In this document: positions 40,285-48,247 of the stretch, in pieces
Layout of the letters: the number at the start of each line of letters is the position of its first letter
Position numbering within the stretch: the first letter of the stretch is position 1
Assembly (NCBI GenBank): GCA_019750135.1
Contig: JAIEOV010000063.1
Location: 62,001-126,000, forward strand
Length of the DNA stretch: 64,000 bases
Source: Reyranella sp.
GTDB taxonomy: Bacteria > Pseudomonadota > Alphaproteobacteria > Reyranellales > Reyranellaceae
Direction of reading: 5' to 3'
Notes under the pieces: model-generated
Database searches by the model: none
The model's input: only the letters and a program-made list of their open reading frames with translations
Told to the model about the DNA's origin: nothing
Translations under genes and position numbers: made by a program

Positions 40285-43137
40285 ATGCGCCTGAAGCACC
40301 CCGACATGCGGCCGACCGGCTCACCGGTCGGCTTTCGCTTCGACGGCCGCGAGATCGAGGCGCTGGAAGGCGAGACCATCGCCGCGTCGCTGGCGGCAGC
40401 TGGCATCGTCGCCGTGCGGGAAGCTCGCTCGGGCGCGCTGCGCGGACCGTTCTGCGGCATGGGCGTGTGCTTCGACTGCCTGGTGACGGTCGACGGCCGG
40501 CCGAGCCAGCGCGCCTGCCTGACCAAGGTTTCGGCCGGCATGGACGTGCGCTCCTCGCCGACCGGCACGGCGTCGGCAGGCGAGCCGGCGCGGCCGGCCG
40601 AGGAGATCGCCTGCGATGTGCTGGTCGTGGGCGCGGGGCCGGCGGGCCTGTCGGCGGCGCGCAGCCTGGCGCTGGCCGGCGCCGACGTGGTCGTGCTCGA
40701 CGAGCGCCTCCATCCCGGCGGCCAGTTCTTCAAGCCGCTGGCGCCATCGCACCAGGCCGAGATGTCCACCCTCGACAGCCAGTTCCGTGACGGTGCCGTG
40801 CTGGCGCAATCGACGTCGCAGGCCGGCGCCCGGATCGTCAACGAAGCGACAGTGTGGGCCGCCTTCTCGCCCCACGAGGTCGCCGCCCTCGTCGCCGGCC
40901 AATCGATGCTCTACCGGCCCAAACGACTGGTGCTGGCGACCGGCGCCTACGAGCAGTCGCCGACGATCCCGGGCTGGACCTTGCCCGGCGTGATGACCGT
41001 CGGCGGCCTGCAGACGTTGGCGCGCTCCTATCGCGTGGCGCCGGGCCAGCGCATCGTGATCGCGGGCAACGGCCCGCTCTGCCTGCAGACCGCCGCCGAG
41101 CTTCTGGACGGCGGCGCCGACGTCGTGGCCGTGCTCGAGGCGGCGCCGCGGCCCGGGCTGGCGCGCTGGCGGGCGCTGGCGAGCGCCGCGTTGGCCGATC
41201 CCTTCCTGATGATCGATGGCCTGTCGCTCGCCGCCCGTCTCGGCGGCAAGCTGCACTGGGGTCGCCGCGCCACGCGACTTGTCGGCGACGATCGCATCCG
41301 CGGCATCGAGGCCGGCGAGCTACGCTTCGAGGCCGACATCGTGGCGCTGAACTACGGCTTCGCCTCGTCGTCGGAGCTGGCCCGCTCGCTGGGTTGCGCC
41401 CATCGCTTCGTGCCGCGCGGCAACGGCTCGATGGAGACGCTGATCGACGCCAACGGCCGCACCAGCCTCGCCGAGGTCTTCGCCATCGGCGACGGCGCGC
41501 GCTTCGGCGGCGCGCACGCCGCGATGGCGCAGGGGGCGTTGGCCGCCGCCGCCATCGCCGGCGACCTCGGCCTCAAGATCGCCGAGCCGCGAGAGGCAAG
41601 GCGGACGCAACGCCGTGCGGCGCGCTTCCAGGCCGCCCTCTGGCAGATGTTCGAGGCGGCAGCGATCGATCCCGACGCGATCGATGACAGCGCTGTCGTC
41701 TGCCGCTGCGAGGAGGTGACGGCGGGCGAGCTGCGCCGGCTGATTGCGGCCGGCCACGATTCGCCCGCATCGTTGAAGCGCGCCTGCCGCGTCGGCATGG
41801 GCCGCTGCCAGGGCCGCTACTGCGCCTCGGTCGTTGCGCGCATGACCACTGCGGACGTGGGCGAATTCGGCCTCTTCGCGCCGCGGCCGCCGGCCAAGCC
41901 GGTGCCGATCCGCGCGCTCACAGTCGAGCAGCCGGAATGGACAGGCCACACGGATTTCGTGCCGCCGGACATGGCGCGACCGCGCGAGACCGAGCCCTTG
42001 CCGCCCGAGACCGTCGACACGCTGGTGATCGGCGGCGGCGTCGCGGGCTCGTGCCTGGCCTACTGGCTGGCGCACGAGGGCATCGAGGCGATGGTGGTCG
42101 AGCGCGACGACGTAAACCTGCAGGCCTCGGGGGCCAATGCCGGATCGCTGCACGTGCAGCTGCTCGCCTTCGACTTCGCGCTCGGCGCGCCGCCCAACAA
42201 TCGATCGGCCGACACGCTGCCGTTGGGTCCTGCCTCGGTGGCGCTGTGGGCCGACATCCAGCGCGACACCGGCCAGGACCTCGAGATGAAGGTCTGCGGC
42301 GGCCTGATGCTGGCCGAGAACGAACGCGACATCGAGTTCCTCAAGGGCAAGATCGCGCTCGAGAAGAGCCGCGGTATCGAGGCCGAGCTGATCGGTGCCA
42401 ACGAGCTGCGCGCGCTCGAGCCCTGCATCGGCGACGCCGCCATCGCCGCCGAGTGGTGCCCGGGCGAGGGCAAGATCAATCCGCTGAAGGGCACCTACGC
42501 CGTGGTCGCCACGGCCAAGGCGCTGGGCGCGCGCTTCCGGCGCGGCAGCAACGTTCTGGCGATCGAGCGCGACGGCGGGCGCTGGAAGGTCACCACCAGC
42601 CGCGGCGAGATCCGCGCCAGGCGCGTGGTCAACACGGCGGGGCCGTGGGCGGCCGAGGTCGCCCGGCTGGCCGGCGTCGAAATCCCCGTGCGCGGCGCGC
42701 CGCTGCAGATGGTCGTCACCGAGCCCACGGCGCCGACGCTGTCGCGGCTGGTTGCCTACGCCCATCGCCATCTCACCCTGAAGCAGATGGGCTCGGGCGC
42801 CTTCATGATCGGCGGCGGCTGGACGGCGGGGCTCGACGAGCAGAACCGCCTGTCGCGGGCGCTGCGCCCCAGCGTCGAGGGCAATCTCTGGATCGCCAGC
42901 CGCGCCGTGCCGGCGCTGGCCGACCTCCACGCCATCCGCATCTGGGCCGGCATGAACGTCAACATCGACCGCGCACCCATCCTGGGCGAGGTGCCGGGCC
43001 TGCCGGGTTTCTACAACTGCGTCAGCTCGAACGGCTATACGCTGGCGCCGGTGCTCTCGCGCCTGACGGCGGAGATGCTGGCCGGGCGGTCGACGAGCCT
43101 GCCGGTGGAGCCGTATTCGATCCGGCGGTTTGGCTAA
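40285..43137 (+). CDS. Three-component fused FAD/[2Fe-2S] dehydrogenase (HcnABC/opine/D-hydroxyproline dehydrogenase-like)
   Basis: A 950-residue fusion. (1) Residues 10-95: ferredoxin-like domain with C57-x4-C62-x2-C65-x12-C78. (2) About 108-435: FAD/NAD(P) oxidoreductase with GAGPAG (116-121) and a second glycine motif at 260-264 (AGNGP). (3) About 470-520: BFD-like [2Fe-2S] site, C473-x-C475-x32-C508-x4-C513. (4) About 576-950: DAO-type FAD subunit with GGGVAG (583-588). In HcnABC, octopine oxidase and hydroxyproline dehydrogenases these parts are separate small, alpha and beta subunits. It probably oxidises an imino or amino acid and passes electrons to the respiratory chain. The ATG at 40285 is used; no clear ribosome binding site is seen. 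Confidence 0.88.
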   Translation: MRLKHPDMRPTGSPVGFRFDGREIEALEGETIAASLAAAGIVAVREARSGALRGPFCGMGVCFDCLVTVDGRPSQRACLTKVSAGMDVRSSPTGTASAGEPARPAEEIACDVLVVGAGPAGLSAARSLALAGADVVVLDERLHPGGQFFKPLAPSHQAEMSTLDSQFRDGAVLAQSTSQAGARIVNEATVWAAFSPHEVAALVAGQSMLYRPKRLVLATGAYEQSPTIPGWTLPGVMTVGGLQTLARSYRVAPGQRIVIAGNGPLCLQTAAELLDGGADVVAVLEAAPRPGLARWRALASAALADPFLMIDGLSLAARLGGKLHWGRRATRLVGDDRIRGIEAGELRFEADIVALNYGFASSSELARSLGCAHRFVPRGNGSMETLIDANGRTSLAEVFAIGDGARFGGAHAAMAQGALAAAAIAGDLGLKIAEPREARRTQRRAARFQAALWQMFEAAAIDPDAIDDSAVVCRCEEVTAGELRRLIAAGHDSPASLKRACRVGMGRCQGRYCASVVARMTTADVGEFGLFAPRPPAKPVPIRALTVEQPEWTGHTDFVPPDMARPRETEPLPPETVDTLVIGGGVAGSCLAYWLAHEGIEAMVVERDDVNLQASGANAGSLHVQLLAFDFALGAPPNNRSADTLPLGPASVALWADIQRDTGQDLEMKVCGGLMLAENERDIEFLKGKIALEKSRGIEAELIGANELRALEPCIGDAAIAAEWCPGEGKINPLKGTYAVVATAKALGARFRRGSNVLAIERDGGRWKVTTSRGEIRARRVVNTAGPWAAEVARLAGVEIPVRGAPLQMVVTEPTAPTLSRLVAYAHRHLTLKQMGSGAFMIGGGWTAGLDEQNRLSRALRPSVEGNLWIASRAVPALADLHAIRIWAGMNVNIDRAPILGEVPGLPGFYNCVSSNGYTLAPVLSRLTAEMLAGRSTSLPVEPYSIRRFG

Positions 43138-43150
43138 ACAGATGTCGTGG

Positions 43151-43507
43151 TTACCATAACAGCTTGATCGCGCCCGCGATGGCAAGAAAGCAGCATATCC
43201 ACATGAAGACTTGGCCGGCCGCCCCCTTGATCTTGAAGCCGAGTCCTTCGAACTCCATCGGGCCTTCCGTCTGACGCAGAAAGACGACAATCGCAAAGGC
43301 GACGGCTGCCGCGCTTGGCAAGCCTATGATTGCAGAGAAATGGTTTTCCAGGATTCTTTGCCAGCCGGGGAGTCGAAAGACGACGACATAGAGCGCCCAG
43401 GCAAACACGCCAATTGCCGCGACCCCTGCTATCGCCGCCCCGGCTAAAGCCAAGGGCCGAATGTAGGTTGAATAGATTGGATCGTCTTGATCTTGCCTGG
43501 ATGACAA
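43151..43507 (-). CDS. Hypothetical small membrane protein, atypical composition
   Basis: A 118-residue protein with three hydrophobic segments (about residues 18-43, 58-77 and 98-117). A charged stretch with TEGPMEFEGLGFKIKG lies between the last two. I recognise no family. The gene and the 100 bases beyond it are visibly less GC-rich, with codon use unlike the neighbours, so it may have been acquired. It lies convergent to and 13 bases from the fused dehydrogenase gene. It starts at an ATG at 43505-43507 without a strong ribosome binding site. Confidence 0.6.
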   Translation of the reverse strand: MSSRQDQDDPIYSTYIRPLALAGAAIAGVAAIGVFAWALYVVVFRLPGWQRILENHFSAIIGLPSAAAVAFAIVVFLRQTEGPMEFEGLGFKIKGAAGQVFMWICCFLAIAGAIKLLW

Positions 43508-43607
43508 GTCGTTGCCCCCAATTTTGCTACGAAGCCTAAAGCATTTTTGAAGCGGCCGCCACTGTGGTTGTGTCTAACTGAGTCCTACAACTGATCGGGC
43601 GACGAGA

Positions 43608-44429
43608 CTAACGAACCGGCTGATCCGGCGTGCGCGGGAACGAGCCGCCGTGCTCGGGCCATTCCCATTCGCCGCGGTCGGGCGCGTCGACATCCACGCC
43701 CTTGGCGCGCAGCGCCTCGCGATGGTCCTCGGCATTGTCCTTCGGCTTGTAGCCGAGCGTCGCCCAGTTGGGATCGACGGTCTTCAGCCTCGTGTTGTTG
43801 GAATAGCCGTTGACCACCATGCAGCCGGGATCGGGATGGTGCAGCGACACATCGACCAGGTGCGCCACGTCGGCGGGACTGAGCCAGGTCGCGAGCGAGC
43901 GCTGGTCGATCGGCTCGGGGCGGAAGGTGCCGATGCGCAGCGACACCGAGCGGATGCCGTAGCGATCGTAGTAGTGCTGCAGCATCGTCTCGCCCCACAC
44001 CTTGAACACGCCGTAGGTCGTGTCGGGCCGCGGCGGCAGGGCAGGCGAGACCTTCTCGGTGATCGGATAGAAGCCGAAGGCATGATTGCTGCTGGCGAAG
44101 ACGATACGCTCGACGCCGGCCAGCCGGGCGGCCTCGAAGACGTCGAACAGGCCGCGCGCGTTGACACGGAAAAGATCTTCCAGCGTGTAGGTGCCGACTA
44201 TGCCGGCGAGATGCACAACGGCTTTCACGTCGCGCATCATGCCCTCGACGGCAGCGCGGTCGGTGACGTCGGCAACGACCAGCTCCTCGTTGTTGCCGAG
44301 GTCTTTCACCGGCCGGATGTCCGTCAGCCGCAGATGACGCCATTGGCTGCGCAGGCCGGCACGCAACGCCGTGCCGATGGCGCCCGCCGCGCCGGTGATG
44401 AGGACGCGACCCTCATTGGGATCGATCAT
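43608..44429 (-). CDS. NAD-dependent epimerase/dehydratase family (uronate dehydrogenase-like)
   Basis: A 273-residue extended-SDR protein. TGAAGAIG lies at 12-19, the active-site segment is FASSNHAFGFYP, and Tyr139/Lys143 form YGVFK. The SSNHAxGFY pattern is characteristic of uronate dehydrogenases, which oxidise glucuronate or galacturonate to the aldarolactone; this specific call is inferred. The ATG at 44427-44429 overlaps the stop of the sugar dehydrogenase gene by one base, and a GTG sits one codon upstream. Confidence 0.83.
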   Translation of the reverse strand: MIDPNEGRVLITGAAGAIGTALRAGLRSQWRHLRLTDIRPVKDLGNNEELVVADVTDRAAVEGMMRDVKAVVHLAGIVGTYTLEDLFRVNARGLFDVFEAARLAGVERIVFASSNHAFGFYPITEKVSPALPPRPDTTYGVFKVWGETMLQHYYDRYGIRSVSLRIGTFRPEPIDQRSLATWLSPADVAHLVDVSLHHPDPGCMVVNGYSNNTRLKTVDPNWATLGYKPKDNAEDHREALRAKGVDVDAPDRGEWEWPEHGGSFPRTPDQPVR

Positions 44430-45733
44430 CACGCGGCCGTCACGCGCCAGATGACGTTGCCGACATCGTCCGCCATCAGCAGGGACTTGCGGTCGTGGCC
44501 CAGCGTCACCCCGACCGGCCTGCCGTATGATTCCTTCTCATCCGTCGACAGGAAGCCTGAAAGGATGTCGCGCGGCGGTCCTGAGGGTTTGCCCTTGGCG
44601 AACGGGATGTGGACCAGCTTGTAGCCGCTGAGCTTGCTGCGGTTCCACGAGCCGTGCTGGCCGATCGCCATGCCCTCGGGAAAGCCGGGCAGGGTGCCCG
44701 CCGGCACCCAGCACAGCCCCAGCGAGGCGGTGTGGCCGCCCAGGGCATAGTCCGGCGTGATCGCCTTGGCGACCATGGCCGCATCCTGGGGGACGCGGTC
44801 GTCGACGGTCTGCCCCCAGTAGCAATAAGGCCAGCCGTAGAAGCCGCCCTCCTGCACCGACGTGAGATAGTCGGGCGGCGTCTCGTCGCCGAGCCCGTCG
44901 CGCTCGTTGACCACGGTCCACAGCACGCCCGTCGTCGGCTCCCAGGCGATCCCGACGGCGTTGCGCAGGCCGGAGGCGAAGATGCGGCTGCTCCCGCTGG
45001 CAACGTCGATTTCATAAATGGCGGCGCGGCCTTCCTCCACCTCCATGCCCTGCTCGGCGATGTTGGTGAGCGATCCGACGCCGGCATAGAGCTTTTGCCG
45101 GTCGGGGCTCAGCAGCAGGCTACGCGTCCAATGGCCGGCGGGCTTGAACGTGACGATCTTGCGGCCCGGCGCGGCGATGCGACTGGCGCCGGCCGTGTAG
45201 GGAAAGGCGACCACGCCGTCCGTGTTGCCGACATAGAAAGTGTCGTCCACCAGCGCCATCCCGAACGGCTGGCTCTGGTTCTCGAGGAACAGCTCGCGGG
45301 TCTCGGCGACCCCGTCGCCGTCCGTGTCGCGCAACAGTGTGATGCGATTGGCGCTGACGCCCATGGCGTCGGCGCGCCGCATCGTGGTGATCATGGCGTA
45401 GTCGAAGACCGAGCGGGGCGGCCTGTCGAGGCTCATGGCCTCGGCAACCAGCACGTCGCCATTGGGGAGCACTTCGATCCAGCGCGGGTGGTCGAGGTTG
45501 GCGGCAAACGCATTGACCTTGAGCCCAGGGGCCGCGATCGGCGTGTGTCCCGCTTCCCAACCCTTGGCCGTCGGCATTTTCAGCGTCGGGATGCTGCCTT
45601 GCGGTTTCGCCGCCGGGATGGCCGGCGCACTGCCCCATGCGGGCTCGGGCGAGCCTTCGGTCAGCCGCCGCACCTGGAGCGCGGCGCCGCCGACCAGAGC
45701 GACGCCACGGGCAAAGAGGGTCGAGAAGCTCAT
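44429..45733 (-). CDS. PQQ-dependent sugar dehydrogenase-like protein (sorbosone/glucose dehydrogenase family)
   Basis: A 434-residue beta-propeller protein of the soluble glucose/sorbosone dehydrogenase type. Blade landmarks are LDHPRWIEVLPNGDVLVAE, RDTDGDGVAETRELF (a calcium-like loop), SGLRNAVGIAWEP, GGFYGWPY and MAIGQHGSWNRSKLSGY. The N-terminal hydrophobic stretch (FARGVALVGGAAL) is likely a membrane anchor or export signal. It would oxidise a sugar or aldose in the periplasm with PQQ, upstream of the coupled uronate-dehydrogenase-like gene. Confidence 0.87.
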   Translation of the reverse strand: MSFSTLFARGVALVGGAALQVRRLTEGSPEPAWGSAPAIPAAKPQGSIPTLKMPTAKGWEAGHTPIAAPGLKVNAFAANLDHPRWIEVLPNGDVLVAEAMSLDRPPRSVFDYAMITTMRRADAMGVSANRITLLRDTDGDGVAETRELFLENQSQPFGMALVDDTFYVGNTDGVVAFPYTAGASRIAAPGRKIVTFKPAGHWTRSLLLSPDRQKLYAGVGSLTNIAEQGMEVEEGRAAIYEIDVASGSSRIFASGLRNAVGIAWEPTTGVLWTVVNERDGLGDETPPDYLTSVQEGGFYGWPYCYWGQTVDDRVPQDAAMVAKAITPDYALGGHTASLGLCWVPAGTLPGFPEGMAIGQHGSWNRSKLSGYKLVHIPFAKGKPSGPPRDILSGFLSTDEKESYGRPVGVTLGHDRKSLLMADDVGNVIWRVTAA

Positions 45734-45780
45734 GGTCAGTCTCCCACATGTCGAAGAAGGCTAAAGGACACTTCCAACAA

Positions 45781-45902
45781 CCGTCATCCCGACCGGAGCC
45801 TCGCGTAGCGAGGCGCAGCGGAGGGACCTGTTTTGTTGATGCATCGACAAAAGAGGTCCCTCGACTGCGCCGCCCTTTGGGCGGCTTCGCTCGGGATGAC
45901 GG
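45781..45902. repeat. Dispersed palindromic element, copy D
   Basis: Outer arms CCGTCATCCCGA (45781-45792) and TCGGGATGACGG (45891-45902) flank a nested stem: GAGGGACCTGTTTTGTTGAT pairs with CATCGACAAAAGAGGTCCCTC around ATGCAT. A further small inverted pair CGCCC and GGGCG occurs in the right half. It occupies the 190-base gap between the sugar dehydrogenase start and the LLM gene stop; nothing else is recognised in that gap. Confidence 0.92.
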
Positions 45903-45923
45903 AAACTGGATTCAGGCAACGCT

Positions 45924-46856
45924 CTAATCCGCAAATTTCGGCATCACGTCAGCGGCCAGCTGCTCGAACGTCTCAGCATCGTTCTTGTAGGCACTGCTGA
46001 TCAGCAGCTGCACGCCGGCATCGCGATAGCGGCCGACCAGATCGGTGATCTGAGAGACCGTGCCGGCGACGCCGTAGTAGTTCGCCGGCACCGCGAGCTT
46101 TTGGCGTTTGGCCGCCAGGGCCACCTCGTCGCGCGCAATGACGAAGCTGATGATGTTTGTCCGCTCGACCTCGTCGTACTTCCGACCCTCGGCCTCGCAA
46201 TGGCGATGCAGCACCTCGTACTTGTGCCGGACCTGGTCGGGCGTGCCGCCGACATTGCAGGCATCCGCGTGCCGGGCAACGGCGCGCAGCGTCAGCTGCT
46301 CGCCGCCGCCGCCGATCATGATGGGCGGATGGGGCTTCTGCACGGGCTTGGGCTCCAGGATGGCGTCCTGCGCCTGGAAGTACTTGCCCTGGAAGGTGGT
46401 CCGCTTCTCGGTCCACATGCTCTTGATCAGCCGGACGGCTTCTTCCATCTGCCGGATGCGCACCGCGGGTTTCGGCGGAAATTCCCAGCCGTACTGCCGG
46501 TACTCCGTCTCGAACCAGCCGGCGCCGATGCCGAAGGTCAGCCGCCCGCGGCTGATCTGGTCGACGCCGGCCGCCATCTTCGCGAGCAGCGCCGGATTGC
46601 GATAGTGGACCGACGAGACCAGGGTCGCGAGGCGGATACGGCTCGTTACCGCGGCGAGACCGGTCAGCACCGTCCAGCCCTCCATGAACGGTTCGTCCGG
46701 GGCGCCGACGTTGCCGATCTGGATGAGATGATCCATCACCGAGAACCAGGTGAAGCCATGGTTCTCCGCCCACTGGGCCTTGGTCTTCACGGCCTCGAAG
46801 ATTTCCGCTGGGTCGGGGCCGAACAGCCAGGACGGATTGTGGATGCCGAACTTCAT
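45924..46856 (-). CDS. LLM class F420/flavin-dependent oxidoreductase
   Basis: A 310-residue luciferase-like oxidoreductase of the F420-dependent type. The family run is visible as WFSVMDHLIQ, TSRIRLATLVSSVHYRNPALLAKMAAGVD (core, given for position only), RLTFGIGAGWFETEYRQYGW, and KPHPPIMIGGGGE. The cofactor is either F420 or FMN, and the substrate is unknown. It lies 21 bases downstream of repeat copy D on its 3' side, with the porin gene 43 bases upstream in the same direction. Confidence 0.92.
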   Translation of the reverse strand: MKFGIHNPSWLFGPDPAEIFEAVKTKAQWAENHGFTWFSVMDHLIQIGNVGAPDEPFMEGWTVLTGLAAVTSRIRLATLVSSVHYRNPALLAKMAAGVDQISRGRLTFGIGAGWFETEYRQYGWEFPPKPAVRIRQMEEAVRLIKSMWTEKRTTFQGKYFQAQDAILEPKPVQKPHPPIMIGGGGEQLTLRAVARHADACNVGGTPDQVRHKYEVLHRHCEAEGRKYDEVERTNIISFVIARDEVALAAKRQKLAVPANYYGVAGTVSQITDLVGRYRDAGVQLLISSAYKNDAETFEQLAADVMPKFAD

Positions 46857-46899
46857 GGGCTTTTCCCCTTCAGTGCCAATGTAGTGCTGACATGTCTCC

Positions 46900-48144
46900 T
46901 CAGAAAAGCTGCGTCACGCGGATCGTGAAGACGGCCGCGAGGTCGGAGCCGGGCGCCAGGGCCGGCTGCAGGTAGAGCTGCACGTCCGGCGTGACCAGGA
47001 AGCCCCTGAACACCGACCACGACCAGTAGGCCTCCACCATGGTCTCGCTCGGGCGCACGAACGTGCCCGTGAAGAGCGACATGTTCGTGGCGTTCCAGGC
47101 CATGGCGAGGCCGATCTGGTCGTGCCTGCTGTGCTTCACCGGGTCGTTGAGGACGAAGCCGCCGGCGATCGACGACTGGATGGCGAAGCTCGATTGCCAG
47201 GCCGTGTTGGCGCGTACGAACAGGCCGACCCTGTCGCCGATCGGCTGGGAGGCGCTGAAGGACAGCCCGCTGCTGGCCAGCGGCTGCAGCGAGACGCCCG
47301 GCTGGTTGTAGTAGAGCAGGGCATAGTTGCCCTGACCCCACTCCCTGAGGGCCGGCGACCAGGCGGCGTAGCCGAACCAGGCATACTGGCCCTGGGCCAC
47401 CGTCGGGAACTGGACATAGCTGCCGCTGAAGTCGTTGGCGTCCTGGAACCCCGCGGCGAAGGTGATCTCCTTGGTGGGATTGACCTGCGCATAGGCGCCG
47501 ATGCCGGCCTGGCTGTAGTTCTGGCTGCCGTTCTGCGTCAGCGAGAAGCCGATGAAGTTCACTTGCTGGTCGTTGGCATAGGCGTTGCCGTCGAAGTTCG
47601 AGAAGGCGTACTGGCCGACCGAGATCGCCAGCCAGTCCCCCGGGAAGGCCTGCGTGTAGGTGAGCTGCACGAACTGGTTGTTGGCATCCGGCTGGTTGTT
47701 GATCGGGCTGATGAGGTTGATGTTGCTGCCGAGGCTCGTTCCCGAAGCCCCCGACAAATACTGCGCCGACAGGAAACGGAACTGCACCGAGCCGTTGCCG
47801 ATCGAGGGCGAGGAGAAGGCATCCCAGTTCACCGACGGCGTGAACATCGCCTGCACGGCGCCGTAGCCGCCGTTGGGCGTTCCCCACTGGCTCATGAAGG
47901 ACGTTTCCATCGAGTAGGCGATGCCCGTCGCGTTTTCGATCTCCTTCTTGGTCCTGGCATAGCGCACGTGGGCGCTGTCGACTTCCTCGCTGAGCGACAA
48001 CTCCTGCCGCTTCCTGGCGGCGCGATTGGCGTCGTGGATCCTGCCGACCAGCCTCTGGCCCTGCGGATCGTAGGTCTGGGCCTCTGCGCGAGTCGTCACC
48101 ACGGCCAGCGCCGCGAGAACGACGCTACCTGCCATGCGGCGCAT
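46900..48144 (-). CDS. Outer-membrane porin, carbohydrate-selective (OprB)-like
   Basis: A 414-residue beta-barrel protein. The signal peptide MRRMAGSVVLAALAVV is followed by a short helical/charged stretch. The body shows alternating amphipathic strands rich in Gly, Asn, Tyr and Phe, and ends VTQLF with a C-terminal Phe, as outer-membrane proteins do. The overall pattern, including PSETMVEAYWSWSVFRGFL and DVQLYLQPAL, resembles OprB porins. The ATG at 48142-48144 follows AAGGAG; an in-frame extension to 48201 is rejected. Confidence 0.8.
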   Translation of the reverse strand: MRRMAGSVVLAALAVVTTRAEAQTYDPQGQRLVGRIHDANRAARKRQELSLSEEVDSAHVRYARTKKEIENATGIAYSMETSFMSQWGTPNGGYGAVQAMFTPSVNWDAFSSPSIGNGSVQFRFLSAQYLSGASGTSLGSNINLISPINNQPDANNQFVQLTYTQAFPGDWLAISVGQYAFSNFDGNAYANDQQVNFIGFSLTQNGSQNYSQAGIGAYAQVNPTKEITFAAGFQDANDFSGSYVQFPTVAQGQYAWFGYAAWSPALREWGQGNYALLYYNQPGVSLQPLASSGLSFSASQPIGDRVGLFVRANTAWQSSFAIQSSIAGGFVLNDPVKHSRHDQIGLAMAWNATNMSLFTGTFVRPSETMVEAYWSWSVFRGFLVTPDVQLYLQPALAPGSDLAAVFTIRVTQLF

Positions 48145-48212
48145 CGATCGGCTCTCCTTGCCGAGGTATGCAACACCCGTTCGATGACGGCCAGAGGACA
48201 TTCATGATGGGA

Positions 48213-48233
48213 GCGCGGGCCGGAGGCCCGCGC
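48213..48233. terminator. Hairpin downstream of dihydropyrimidinase
   Basis: A perfect 9-base-pair stem (GCGCGGGCC with GGCCCGCGC) closes a GGA loop, extendable by three pairs past one mismatch. It lies 15 bases beyond the dihydropyrimidinase stop on the minus strand. No T-run follows, so termination may be weak or need Rho. Confidence 0.55.
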
Positions 48234-48247
48234 CCCCAGCAATGAAC

